Assembly: GCA_934045905.1 (NCBI GenBank)
Contig: OW203768.1
Span: 3,066,316-3,130,315, forward strand
DNA: 64,000 nucleotides
Direction of reading: 5' to 3'
Source of the DNA: Leuctra nigra
Lineage: Eukaryota > Arthropoda > Insecta > Plecoptera > Leuctridae
In this document: positions 1 through 9,125 of the stretch, in pieces
How positions within the stretch are numbered: the first letter of the stretch is position 1
Layout: the number at the start of each line of letters is the position of its first letter
Notes under the pieces: generated by a model
Database searches by the model: none
What the model was told of the DNA's origin: nothing
The model's input: only the letters and a program-made list of their open reading frames with translations
Position numbers and translations under genes: made by a program

Positions 1-282
1 ATAAAAACGAGATCACTTGAAAAAGACAGCTAATTAATTTTCTATCACCCCTCTCGGAAATTCAATCAGTCCGGTGGTGCGACCTGTATGCTGTGTTATG
101 ATTTATACACGCGCCGTGCACAAGTCCCCGCTAATGGGTAACAATATACATCCCGATAGTCGTACATCATCGCCGCCTAATTGCCAGCGCATACCAACCT
201 GACGGACGTGCACACAATGCCGGCATTCCTCGATGACGCCAGGCCAACAGGGACATGCAGCGATGAGGGTTGGCAGCACTGG
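1..282. other. unassigned non-coding sequence
   Basis: I see no ORF, RNA fold or repeat here that I can support. The right end runs into the decayed ORF repeat that follows. Confidence 0.5.
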
Positions 283-540
283 CTACTTGAGTAGTAGAAG
301 TAGAAAGCTCGACAGACATTTGCTCGATGTTGCGTTGCACACTTTTGGGATCATGTAGTCAACTTCTATCAATTGTCGTTGGTATTTTCTCACACAATGG
401 CTCATGTCACCATTAGATTTGATGATCACAAAATTACTGGCGTTTGAGCTCATCTCAAGAATAATTGATATGGACGTCAGGCCTTCTACTTCTAGAGTTG
501 TATAAGGAGTTGAAGCTGTAGAATATGATGGGTAATACAA
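283..540 (-). pseudogene. decayed ORF of dispersed repeat family G, copy 1
   Basis: This is an 85-codon ORF on the minus strand that I cannot match to a known family. It contains the peptide segments ILEMSS, DMSHCVRKY and QLIEVDYMIPK. A second locus near 15.62-15.89 kb, also minus, encodes recognisably related segments (ILEMGS, DMSHCV, QLIELNYTIPK) but is interrupted by stops and an insertion. Similarity at peptide level in two places suggests both are remnants of a protein-coding repeat rather than chance ORFs. No catalytic motif, signal peptide or membrane segment is visible. It could be a fragment of a transposon protein. The start codon is arbitrary because the real N-terminus is probably missing. 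Confidence 0.35.
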
Positions 541-1454
541 TAGAATCGAGTGTATGTATGAATGGCTCTATTTAATCCTATACATCCTTTGACAGATGAT
601 AAAGAATTTTTACATAGTTACTCCTCAAGACCCTGCACTCGTCTCATGAAACATAACCCTACACACTAGCCACGCCCTCCGCCGAGGACAAGCAATATAT
701 ATTGTATAGGCAACCTGCATCGCATCTGTGTTTCAGTAGATGCCTAACACTCAGGGGCTACTCAAACCACCCTGCGGAAACGTTCGGCCACAGTTATTAT
801 AAAACTGAAAAAAATTGCAATACCATAATAAAAAAGTGGAAAATTTTGCGTCCTTGAAAATCATTCTCCGGCAGCTAAAATCTTGAAAGCTAAACCTCAA
901 ATATCGTCTAGTCATAAAAACGACTTTTGAATATTTAAATTCAATTATTGGAGTTTAACGACCCTTCTGAAAACTCACTAACTTCATAATTCGAAACATT
1001 ATACGAGTGTCAAAACACCACTTCCATATTTAACAAAATCCAATCAACCATTTCTCCCCGCCGCTGTAAACGCATCCCACAACGAAGTCAGTTTTTGCTG
1101 CACTCCACAAATGAAACCCCCAAATCCCCATCAATGAAATCTAAATCTTAATCATCTTCTTGGCGTCGCACTTGGCCAGGGCGTCGCGACGCTTGTAATT
1201 ACGCGCGGTCGAACTCTGTATATTAAACGCACGGGGGGCTGTGTAGGGGAGAGGGGGCTAATCCGGGCAGATAAATCACGCTGCGGGGACACCGGGTCGC
1301 GGTTTACGCAGAACACTGTAATAACGGGTTGTAGGGGAGAGGGGGGGGGGCAATATCGCCGAGGTGGTCGGCGTGCGGGGCGTGCGGGTAACCGCCGAGC
1401 TACTGAAGAATCGAACTGGAATTTACACTTGGCCAAAGTAAAAACGGTACTGAT
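541..1454. other. non-coding sequence with a GC/G-rich patch
   Basis: The first ~600 bases hold nothing I recognise. From about 1190 to 1400 the sequence becomes CpG- and G-rich, with two similar segments (GTAGGGGAGAGGGGG at ~1236 and ~1332), the second ending in a run of Gs. A 94-codon minus ORF over this patch looks like a by-product of base composition (many Arg and Pro). Confidence 0.4.
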
Positions 1455-1548
1455 GAAGATGTTCTGACATCATTATGCTAACGCTTATATAACTCTAGTA
1501 GGTGAGATTTAATTTCATTGATAATAACAAGGATTGATTGTCAAGGAA
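1455..1548 (-). mobile_element. MITE family C fragment
   Basis: This stretch matches the interior of the TIR elements at 42584-42795 and 52815-53025, including the shared run TTGATAATAACAAGGATTGA in reverse orientation. It has no terminal repeats of its own, so it is a truncated copy directly abutting a SINE fragment. Confidence 0.5.
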
Positions 1549-1672
1549 CCTGTCCAGCATTTGCCTCCCGACTGAGAGAAACTCGAATAATCCTCAGTCA
1601 AAAGGACGGCCGCGGGAACCGATCCAAAGACCTCAGGAGAACAAGTCTAGAGCCAACTTGCTCCGTGGATGC
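1549..1672 (-). mobile_element. tRNA-derived SINE fragment
   Basis: In minus orientation it carries the SINE head (GCAAGTTGGCTCTAG), a degenerate B-box region before CCCGCGGCCGTCC, and the start of the SINE body with GCAAATGCTGG. It is a diverged 5' fragment of the family whose best copies are at 6106-6399 and 30029-30283. Confidence 0.55.
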
Positions 1673-1696
1673 TAGAAAACAGGGCTGAGAGGTCTG

Positions 1697-2219
1697 GGGA
1701 AGCGAACGAGAAGCGGACTGTTCTTCACAGTGATTTCTTAAAATTCTTCCCAGTATTTTTTTTTTAATTTTGTCTTCACACTAACAGATTTTTTAAAAAA
1801 ATCTTTAAGTAGGGGTCCATTCCAGCTTAATAACTAAATACACACTTGAGCACTTCATGGAACGACCTCAAAGTGTTAACAGCCTCATGCTCAAAAGAAT
1901 TTTTAGATTTATCGACGCAAGTGCCCAGAGTCTACTGGATTCGGTCCATAAGATTATTAGCTCACGGTCTTGTGGTGTTGAGGACCGACATCCGCAAATA
2001 TCTACTTGCGGACGCAACTTCTTTTGAGCATGAGGCTGTAAATACGTATTTAACACTTTAAGGTCGTACCAGAGGTCATGGTTTACCACAGTGTGGGCAC
2101 TATTTAGTCTATTAGGCTGTAATGGGTCGCTACTTTCTGATTTTTTAACATTATGTTAGTGGCGAGACAAGTTTCAAAAACGCTTTGACGAACCGTGCGA
2201 TTCTCGTTCGCTTACCCAG
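1697..2219. mobile_element. MITE family A, old diverged copy with nested palindrome
   Basis: The ends GAAGCGAACGAGAAGCG (left) and CGATTCTCGTTCGCTT (right) are inverted. The interior shares GTGTTAA, GGTCGTACCAGAGGTCAT and ATTTAGTCTATTAGGCTGTA with the two intact copies at 17339-17733 and 41759-42154. Where intact copies have a short centre, this copy has about 160 bp bounded by a perfect 21-bp inverted repeat (1879-1899 and 2020-2040), apparently a second palindromic insertion. No coding capacity is evident. Confidence 0.6.
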
Positions 2220-2227
2220 GGTTAAGA

Positions 2228-2472
2228 CGGCTGGGTAGTGAGTTTGACCTTGTCTACAGACGTTTAGTGCCCGAAAATTAGTAAAATTATGGCACTAAAC
2301 ATCTGTTGGACAAAATAAAACTAATAACTTATTCCAAACTATGAAATTATTTTTATTGAACTGTTCTGAATACTCGTACAAAGCCCTATTTTGTTTACAA
2401 TTGCATTGGTAAAAGATATTGATATGATAAAAAAAACTCTTCAAGGCCAAACTCACTGCTCAGCCCTCTTCC
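2228..2472. mobile_element. MITE family B, partial copy
   Basis: The left end GACGGCTGGGTAGTGAG and right end CTCACTGCTCAGCCCTC are inverted. The central motifs GTTTAGTGCC and GGCACTAAAC form the palindrome core also seen at 54260-54639 and 56588-56850. One half is shortened compared with the 54-kb copy. Confidence 0.6.
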
Positions 2473-2479
2473 GGTGGAG

Positions 2480-3344
2480 GTGCCGTGTCGCTAGTAGGTA
2501 TTCCGCACGTTGTGATTGGTCAGTGGACGGCGCCTGCTCGCAGGGTTACTTAATAACCTGGGGCGCAAGGGCTCAAGAAGCTATGCATATCCTTCATAAA
2601 GCACCGCCCTCAGACCGATATTACTACTCGCTCATCGGCAAGCGAGGATTACCGCCCGATATTTCAACCTGCGAGAGCAATCTACACGAGCAGAGGTGAT
2701 TTGTAGCCCGATGGAGATGATGCAGAGGCCGTTATTAAAATCAAAGTGAAATGTCGGTACAAGACATTCAAACAAGCAAAATAAACTTTGTGCATTCATA
2801 AAAACTCGGAGCTCATTTTTATTGGTCACCTTTTACATTCAAATAAAGCAATTTTTATGCGGTTCACTCAAAATTTCGATCACGTTATTCAGTGATCTTC
2901 ATCTGGAGAAGGCCCAATGTTTTTTTTTGCTTCATAACGTTTCTTTATTATGTCAAATGTTTGGATTAATTCTTATCAAGATAACTGAGTAGTGATTGAA
3001 ATATTTAGATTTTTAATTAACTACCTAGACAGTTTGTGAATCGGTCAAAATGTGTGTGGCATCATTGCTCTAACACTGTTTATTGTTTTCGTGCATGAAA
3101 TATTCTTGCATGTTTTTCATAACTTCTTATGTGTTTTGGGTATATCAAATTGGGCCGTTGATCAACTTTAATTTGGGATACTAAATTAAGAGTCTCATAT
3201 GAAAAAGGTTACTTCAAGTCAGTGGAATATCATTTCGTCCGAAATAGTAGGTATGGAATTTTTACATTTGTAGAATTTGATCTCAGATGCAAAATCAAAA
3301 CTAATAAGTTCGACGCCCGGAAGATTCCAGCATTCGTGTATTTC
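2480..3344. other. unassigned non-coding sequence
   Basis: I see no supported gene or repeat. ORFs of 65-102 codons overlap here but have no recognisable motifs and no flanking signals. Confidence 0.45.
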
Positions 3345-3374
3345 CTAGTTTCGATAAATAATAATCTTTAATCC

Positions 3375-5406
3375 TTTTTTTTCCAAATTACAGTGGGTTA
3401 AGGAGGTAAATACAAGGGCCTAATTAATGAAACCGGCTGGCCGGGCCTGACGTTTCTTCTGTATTCTCTTCATCTTCATCATCTTCTTCTCCATCTTCAA
3501 CTTCTTCTCCTCCTTCCTCCTCAACTTTTTCTACAAGTCTTCTCCATATGTCCACGTCTTCCCACCACTTTTCATCTCTGATCTTCATCCACGACTCCCC
3601 TCTCTCTTCCACAGCCGCCACCACTCCATTCATCCACTTTGTTCTTGGTCTTCCTCTCTTTCTTTTCCCATCAATTGCTGCTCGCTCTGCCTCCCTCCTT
3701 GGAATTATTTCCGGTGCCATTCCTTTCCATCGTCTATACCACCTCAACCTCTCTTTTCCCAATTTGAAACCTAGAGCCTCCACTCCCAGATCTTTCCTTA
3801 TCTTTGTACTTCTTACCTTGTCAAGTTTTGTCAATCCTGCTAAACTTCTTAAAAACTTCATCTCTGCCCCTTGTAATTTCACTTCTTCCTTCCCTCCCAT
3901 TGGCCAGGTTACTGCTGCATACGTTAAGATCGGTACAAAGTACATCTTGTACAGTAGTACCTTACACCTACGTGGCATGTCTTCGTTCCACAACAGTTTC
4001 CTCACACTCTGATAAAACCCTTCAGCCATACACACCCTCCTCTCAATCTCCTTGTCCACCTTTCCATCCCTTGTCAGTACACTTCCTAAGTACTTAAACT
4101 CATCTCTCTCTTCAAGCACATCTCCTTTCAATTTTATACAGCACTTAGTCTTCTGTTTTCTCTCCATTACCATAGTTTCACTCTTCTCTCTGCTAATCTC
4201 CAATCCATACCTTTCAGTAGCCATGTCCCATCTGGTGACCTTTTCCTGCAACTCTTCTTCTGTTTCACCCCAAACCATAACATCATCTGCATATATGAAT
4301 GTTCTTGTATCCCCTTTCTCATCAGGTTCTACCTTCCGTAACAACTCGTCCATAACCACGTTAAACAACATAGGTGACAATACACTTCCCTGTTTCAGCC
4401 CTTCTTTCACAACAAACCATTCCGATCTTCCAACTCCTGTTTCCACACAGCTAGTATTCATTTCATACATACTCTTTATTCTCTTTACCAACCCCAAATC
4501 TACACCCCTATTTTCCAATCCTCTCCACACCTCTGCTCTTGGCATTCTATCGTATGCCTTAACCAAATCAAGGAAAGCCATTCTCATAGGTTCATCCTTC
4601 TCCCATCTACTCTCCATTATCTGCCTCATAGCAAATATCAAATCCGTTGTTGACCGACCTCTTCTGAACCCATACTGTTCCTCCCTTAACTCCTTCTCTA
4701 TCTTTTCTGCCAATCTTCTCTCGATAATCTTCTCATAAAGTTTGGCTGTGTGACACATTAGAGTTATACCGCGGTAATTGCAGCATAGTTTCTTATCCCC
4801 TTTCTTAAATATTGGGATTATTAAACCTTTACCCCAGTCTACAGGGACTTTATACTGTGACCAAGCTGCTGTAATCACTCGACACAGCCACTCTATGCCC
4901 TTCTTCCCGGCTGCTTTCATCATCTCAACATTCACTTCATCTATTCCTGGAGCCTTTCCGTTCTTCATCTTCTTCAACATAACTTCCACTTCCACACGTC
5001 CTGGTCCTTCTTCCTCTTCTTCATCTTCCTCTGTCACTCTCATTTCCACCTCCCGGCACCTCTCACTTATATCCCCTTTACCTGTCCCCCCTTGCAACAA
5101 CCCTTCAAAATAATTCTTCCAGAGTACTTTTATTTCCAATGAGTTATTTGTAATGTCACCATTCTGATTTTTCATCAATGTCTGAATTTCGCCTGTCTGA
5201 CGTTTTGACTTTATTAGATTGTACAACAATCTTTTATTTCCATCAAAATCCATTTCAAGCTTATCAGCAAATTCCTCCATTGATAATTTCTTCTCCAATT
5301 CTACTATAGCCTTTACCAATCTTTTGCACTCTCGATATTCCATGAGGCTTTCTTCAGAACGAGTATTTTCATTCTTTTTCCATGCAAGTTTTTTCGATAT
5401 TACATG
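3375..5406 (-). mobile_element. 5'-truncated non-LTR retrotransposon (RTE-like LINE)
   Basis: The element runs right to left: an RT ORF, a ~40-base 3' UTR and a tail of eight As (positions 3382-3375). The reading frame stays open 21 codons upstream of the first Met, to 5406, where the likeness to a LINE stops. The apurinic endonuclease domain expected upstream is absent, so the copy is truncated, as is usual for target-primed reverse transcription. The 12-mer CTAGTTTCGATA occurs on both sides (3345-3356 and 5443-5454) and may be an imperfectly placed target-site duplication. Short ATTACAT-type repeats occupy 5400-5460. Confidence 0.8.
3424..5343 (-). CDS. reverse transcriptase ORF of an RTE-like LINE (639 aa)
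   Basis: This encodes the polymerase part of a non-LTR retrotransposon protein that copies element RNA into DNA at a nicked chromosomal target. Visible motifs are KAPGIDE (~129-135), YGFRRGRST (~224-232), the catalytic block FLDLVKAYDR (~257-266), KQGSVLSP (~317-324) and the active-site YADD (~351-354). A C-terminal block has RLRWYRRWKG (~533-542), then GRPRTKW (~564-570) and a W-rich segment. The acidic run EDEEEEE (~106-112) and the acidic tail are low-complexity. The start at 5343 is only the first Met: coding likeness continues upstream to about 5390, and the endonuclease domain is lost. No stop or frameshift interrupts 639 codons, which points to a fairly young insertion. The clade is my estimate (RTE-like); the RT assignment is firm. 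Confidence 0.9.
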   Translation of the reverse strand: MEYRECKRLVKAIVELEKKLSMEEFADKLEMDFDGNKRLLYNLIKSKRQTGEIQTLMKNQNGDITNNSLEIKVLWKNYFEGLLQGGTGKGDISERCREVEMRVTEEDEEEEEGPGRVEVEVMLKKMKNGKAPGIDEVNVEMMKAAGKKGIEWLCRVITAAWSQYKVPVDWGKGLIIPIFKKGDKKLCCNYRGITLMCHTAKLYEKIIERRLAEKIEKELREEQYGFRRGRSTTDLIFAMRQIMESRWEKDEPMRMAFLDLVKAYDRMPRAEVWRGLENRGVDLGLVKRIKSMYEMNTSCVETGVGRSEWFVVKEGLKQGSVLSPMLFNVVMDELLRKVEPDEKGDTRTFIYADDVMVWGETEEELQEKVTRWDMATERYGLEISREKSETMVMERKQKTKCCIKLKGDVLEERDEFKYLGSVLTRDGKVDKEIERRVCMAEGFYQSVRKLLWNEDMPRRCKVLLYKMYFVPILTYAAVTWPMGGKEEVKLQGAEMKFLRSLAGLTKLDKVRSTKIRKDLGVEALGFKLGKERLRWYRRWKGMAPEIIPRREAERAAIDGKRKRGRPRTKWMNGVVAAVEERGESWMKIRDEKWWEDVDIWRRLVEKVEEEGGEEVEDGEEDDEDEENTEETSGPASRFH

Positions 5407-5454
5407 CTAGTTTCATATTACATATTACATTCATATTACATGCTAGTTTCGATA

Positions 5455-5855
5455 TTACATAATTTGGGGTCCCAACATGGAATGGCCTCTCCATTTCTCT
5501 ACTGAGTCTGGTTTGTATTTTGTAAAATAAACTTGATATCAACATTTAAAAAAGAGCAGTTTGACATCTGAATGCAACGTTGAATTTGCACTCTGGTTTG
5601 GGTGTGAAACTTGGTCCAGGAACAGTTGTGAAATCAGCCACGTCGAGAGTTCTTCGTCTCGAACTTCGCCGCGGTCTCGCAACTTCTTCGCGGCGAGTTT
5701 GACACAGATATTCTCCCGCAAGTCCGTCGAGTTGAGAACCGACCGCCGGCAGCCGGCAGCGCATAGTTGAACATGATTGAACAAGTCACGCGGACAAGTT
5801 ACAAGCCCAGTGATTCACATTCATAGCGAATCAAACTCAATTAATATAACATTTC
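5455..5855. other. non-coding sequence, mildly CpG-rich in the middle
   Basis: Overlapping short ORFs on both strands at 5539-5784 lie over a CpG-richer stretch and show no recognisable domain. I would not call a gene here. Confidence 0.4.
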
Positions 5856-5863
5856 ATTCCACG

Positions 5864-6462
5864 CAGGCGCGCAGGAACTACATTCGCAAGGGGGGGGGAT
5901 TATATTGTAAAAGAACTTGAGCTAAGAGATACTTTAGTGTCTACGAAGAGAATAGGGGGTCTGGGGGGAGGGCCCCCAGCAAAATGCGGGTCCGGGGAGC
6001 ACAGCCCAGAAAATTTTTGAATTTCAGGCATGAATTTGGTGCATTTCTACGCGATTTTAACACTTTTTAAGCATATATTTATCTTGACATATAAAAGTAT
6101 AAGTACGGAACAGGTTGGGTGAGTGATTAACGCTCTCAGCTTGTATTCCGGAGACGCGGGTTCGATTCCCGCGGCCGTCCTTCCTGACTGGGGTTTTTTC
6201 GTGGTTTTCCCTCAGTCTTCAGGCAAATGCTGGGAAGGTACCCTACTAATAGGCCACGACCGCCTCCTTCCCACCTTCCATCCTTACCTACTCTTCACCA
6301 TCATCTCCCAATCATCATCATAATCATCCATCCGTCGCCATTAGCCTCGCTGCAGAACAGTGCGACGTTAAGCCCCAGGCAAAAAAAAAAAAAAAAAAAC
6401 ATAGGGAGGGGAATTGAATCAGATGGGGGAATTCCCCCCCCCCCCTCCTTCCTACGCGCCTG
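5864..6462. mobile_element. hAT-like MITE (family H), copy 1, carrying a nested SINE
   Basis: The ends are CAGGCGCGCAGGAA and TTCCTACGCGCCTG, an inverted pair with one mismatch. They are flanked by a perfect 8-bp direct repeat ATTCCACG (5856-5863 and 6463-6470). An 8-bp duplication plus a CA..TG-type terminus is the hallmark of the hAT superfamily. Without the SINE inserted at 6106-6399 the element is about 305 bp, close to copy 2 at 61334-61615, which lies in the opposite orientation. G- and C-runs lie just inside both ends. There is no transposase ORF, so it is non-autonomous. Confidence 0.85.
6106..6399 (+). mobile_element. full-length tRNA-derived SINE
   Basis: The element begins CGGAACAGGTTGGGTGAG, a tRNA-like head, and has a near-perfect Pol III B box GGTTCGATTCC at 6159-6169. 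The body includes GGCAAATGCTGGGAAGG and CCATTAGCCTCGCTGCAG. It ends GCGACGTTAAGCCCC followed by 19 As (6381-6399). Other copies occur at 1549-1672, 24205-24262, 29684-29870, 30029-30283, 47807-47945 and 50550-50749. It sits inside hAT element H and is therefore younger than that insertion. No clean TSD is visible. Mobilisation would depend on a LINE reverse transcriptase. Confidence 0.85.
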
Positions 6463-6470
6463 ATTCCACG

Positions 6471-7249
6471 TGATATGCGGGAGTGAAGACTGGACGAGAT
6501 CAGTTAGAAGATCAGGAAAGGTCTGGGAGTGGAAGATTATTATGAGAGGTTGAGACAGTTCAGTCAGAAATTGTTAATGTCAAAAATGAATTTGAGCCTT
6601 ATTTTCAACATTTTTATCGGAATTATTAAAAGTCCTTATCTTCATATCGTTTAATAACAATAATTATCAAGGATGGAAAATATTTGTATAAATTATATTG
6701 GAAATATTTGTGAAAAATTTGAAATTATGGGTGTGAAATAAAATATAATATTGTGTATAAACATTTGTGAAGATTTGAGACTGAAATAATTTAAAAGTTT
6801 CAAAAATCGTTGATTTGATTTCGCTGCTCTATATTAATTGCGTGTTTGTCGATAAATTAACATATCTCATCATTTATGTCATGTATTTCAGAAGATCTCT
6901 CAAAGAAACGGCTCAGAACTGAACATCATAATGGCTCCGTTTTATGACCACAAAGAAAGATACTTCTTCACACAAATTCCTCTCAACATTCTCATTATTT
7001 CATTCCAAAGAAACAATCTCACGGTTCACCCTGAAAACTTATTTAAAAGCGCCGCTCCAACTTCTAGCTTTAATATAAAGAGTCAATAAATAGTGACCGC
7101 GGCCTGGTGTAAGACGAGCAAGAAGAAGCTGGAAGAACACCATTAGCTATAACTCATTCTCCGCGCTGGCTAAAGGATTAAGGGGCCCACACTTTCGGCG
7201 CCCCCTCCCTGGCTTAGACGCCGCGACGCTCATATTGCGCTCTCTACCT
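6471..7249. other. unassigned AT-rich sequence
   Basis: I see no gene or repeat that I can support. Confidence 0.45.
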
Positions 7250-7420
7250 TGCAGGTGGGGGGAGGGGGGGGAGCAATAAATGATCCCGGCGACCGCGGTT
7301 CGAATCCCAGCACGAGCGAGGATTGCGAGCTGAGATTGTTAATAGTTGGAGGTCCAGGAAGCCGTGGTTTTCACAGCACACGGAACACGGGTGATTCGAG
7401 TGACCAATTCAATTAGGAAC
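7250..7420 (+). repeat. possible SINE-like remnant with B-box
   Basis: A G-rich run (7255-7271) is followed by GCGGTTCGAATCCCAGC, which matches a Pol III B box, and then by GAAGCCGTGGTTTTCACAGC, reminiscent of a SINE body. The head with the A box is not recognisable, so this is a weak call. Confidence 0.3.
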
Positions 7421-7673
7421 TGCAATTGTGCAGGCGATTAGCAATGTGTACCGAGCTTATGTGATAAGAAACAGTCAAAGTAGAACATTTGGTCGTGAAG
7501 AAAACACACACATAGACAGAAAGCACATTACTACAACTTAAGAAGAAGGACGATAACCGCTAAGCTGGTATTTCTACGATAGTGGCCGTCTCGATCAAGA
7601 TAGGAAATGAGTTAAAGCGACATGTAGTTAATTAGTTGCATTTGTGAATCATTGGCTAATTATAAAAACAAAT

Positions 7674-7674
<1 letters not shown>
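7421..7674. other. unassigned AT-rich sequence
   Basis: I see nothing that I can name between the SINE-like remnant and the TA microsatellite. Confidence 0.4.

Positions 7675-7675
<1 letters not shown>

Positions 7676-7712
<37 letters not shown>
7676..7712. repeat. (TA)n microsatellite
   Basis: This is an uninterrupted alternating TA run of about 37 bases. Confidence 0.95.
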
Positions 7713-7713
<1 letters not shown>

Positions 7714-8574
7714 CAGTTAAGGAGTGTTTACACATATGGAAATCAAATTGGATACAAATTATAACTCTACTACTAACTTAAGCAGAAAAACTGCTCCAAT
7801 GAAAAACAATTAGCAATTCTTTCTCTACAACTTCGTTGGTTTGGCAAATGTCATAGTTCTCATTTGTCGTCATATCTGATTTTGTATTTATTCAATGGAG
7901 TAGACATAAGAGCTAAATATCAACAAATTACCAGCAAGCAACTCGAAATCAATCCAGTTGAACTGAAATCGATCACATTTTAAGTCATATACTGAATTAA
8001 CGACTGTGTATCGCTGAATGATTTAGAAATCTCGAGCCCGTCACGTGACTCTTCAGAGATCCAGCAGAAGACCCGCTGAAGAGAGCAAACAGATGAAAAC
8101 CATCATCTTGAGACGCTAATGAGATCTTCCTACATCGATTACAGCAGCCCCGGGTTCGAGAGGATGCACTCGACGGGGGATTCACTCAGAAAATGACCAA
8201 TTAGACGTGGTCAACGAGAGGAAGATGCTCCACGGGGCACAGGAATGAGGACATCGCTTTTGTTGTGGTATAATGATGGAAGCTTCGGGTAAAGGATTCT
8301 GTGTGGGATGCTTTGAAATGATGTTAGTATTACAGGGACGTATGTATGTAATTTGTTCTATGTTTACAACATGTACCTTGTTATTGGTTTTTGAATGTAA
8401 AATATGAAAATCGTTTCTTGAGTCGAACTACAAAATAAAAACATTTTTTTTGTCCCAATCGTACCTTTTCTAGCTTTGAGTCGCGTTTGAGCATACATAC
8501 CTATTGTAAAATAATATTTCTTGGATTATTCCTTAAATATGTGAGAAATGAGTATGAGGAAAATTGGTATCAGC
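7713..8574. other. unassigned AT-rich sequence
   Basis: I see nothing that I can name. CCCCGGGTTCGAGAGG at ~8148 is B-box-like, but no tRNA fold surrounds it. Confidence 0.4.
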
Positions 8575-8667
8575 CATTAAAATCTAATGAGAATGTAGGT
8601 TTCTGTGGAAAACTTCCATGGAGTCAGGATGATACGAAGGGATGGGCGTTGTGAAAAATATCCGACC

Positions 8668-8743
8668 GAACCGGGGCTCGAACCCGGGACCTCTCACTTG
8701 CCGGGTGAGAGCTCTACCAACTGAGCTACCCGGTTCGGTCGCA
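8668..8743 (-). repeat. tRNA-like core 1, centre of palindrome
   Basis: In minus orientation it has an A box TAGCTCAGTTGG, D-stem GCTC/GAGC, anticodon stem CTCAC/GTGAG with loop CCGGCAA, and B box GGTTCGAGCCC. The acceptor is extended by flanking bases. The anticodon position reads GGC, but position 33 is C instead of the near-universal T, and the acceptor starts with A opposite C. That argues for a SINE or pseudo-tRNA head rather than a working tRNA. Confidence 0.65.
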
Positions 8744-9009
8744 TATTTTTCACAACGCACATCCCTTCGTATCATCCTGACTCCATGGAAGTTTTCCACA
8801 GAAACCTACATTCTCATCATTCGAGCTGAAAAGCAACTCGTTCAGTCGAGTAAAAGAGGGTTGCGCACGCAAGTGCAAAGAGACATGGTGACAGCATCGT
8901 CACCGGTGATATGACAGTTCGTAGAAGCATTCTCTACCTTCATTCCATTCTCCTCGGAGATCTCTAACTCTCATCAGTGTGTTGTGTCTAATGTCCGTCC
9001 GTCCGTCCG

Positions 9010-9082
9010 ACCGGGTAGCTCAGTTGGTAGACCTCTCGCCCGGCAAGTGAGAGGTCCCGGGTTCGAGCCCCGGTTCGGTCGG
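9010..9082 (+). repeat. tRNA-like core 2
   Basis: The acceptor GACCGGG pairs with TTCGGTC (two G-T pairs), and the T arm CCGGG-TTCGAGC-CCCGG is perfect. The anticodon loop is CCGGCAA as in core 1. The D-stem has a mismatch (GCTC opposite GACC). It is preceded by three GTCC repeats and followed by the arm beginning GATATTTTTCACAACGCAC. It is more tRNA-like at its acceptor than core 1 but still has C at position 33. Confidence 0.6.
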
Positions 9083-9125
9083 ATATTTTTCACAACGCAC
9101 ATCCCTTCGTATCATTAAAATCTAA

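Larger units (their letters stand above)
8588..9112. mobile_element. composite insertion with two tRNA-like cores and a 13-bp target-site duplication
   Basis: The 13-mer CATTAAAATCTAA lies at 8575-8587 and again at 9113-9125, exactly bounding this 525-bp insert. The left part (8588-8820) is a palindrome: two arms of about 80 bases, nearly identical in inverted orientation (GAATGTAGGTTTCTGTGGAA on the left, its complement on the right), surround a tRNA-like core on the minus strand. After about 185 bases of unrelated sequence, a second tRNA-like core on the plus strand (about 9010-9082) is followed by the first ~30 bases of the same arm, ending at the TSD. The duplication suggests one insertion event of the whole composite. 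Confidence 0.75.

Noticed and set aside
2391..2699. 102-codon plus ORF
   Set aside because: It starts inside MITE family B and has no recognisable domain.
3548..5113. Long plus-strand ORFs (154, 97, 228 and 111 codons)
   Set aside because: They are antisense to the LINE reverse transcriptase ORF, rich in Ser/Pro/Leu as expected for the complement of a Glu/Lys/Arg-rich protein.
8668..9082. Two functional tRNA genes
   Set aside because: Position 33 is C rather than T, core 1 has an acceptor mismatch and core 2 a D-stem mismatch, and both are embedded in a mobile composite.
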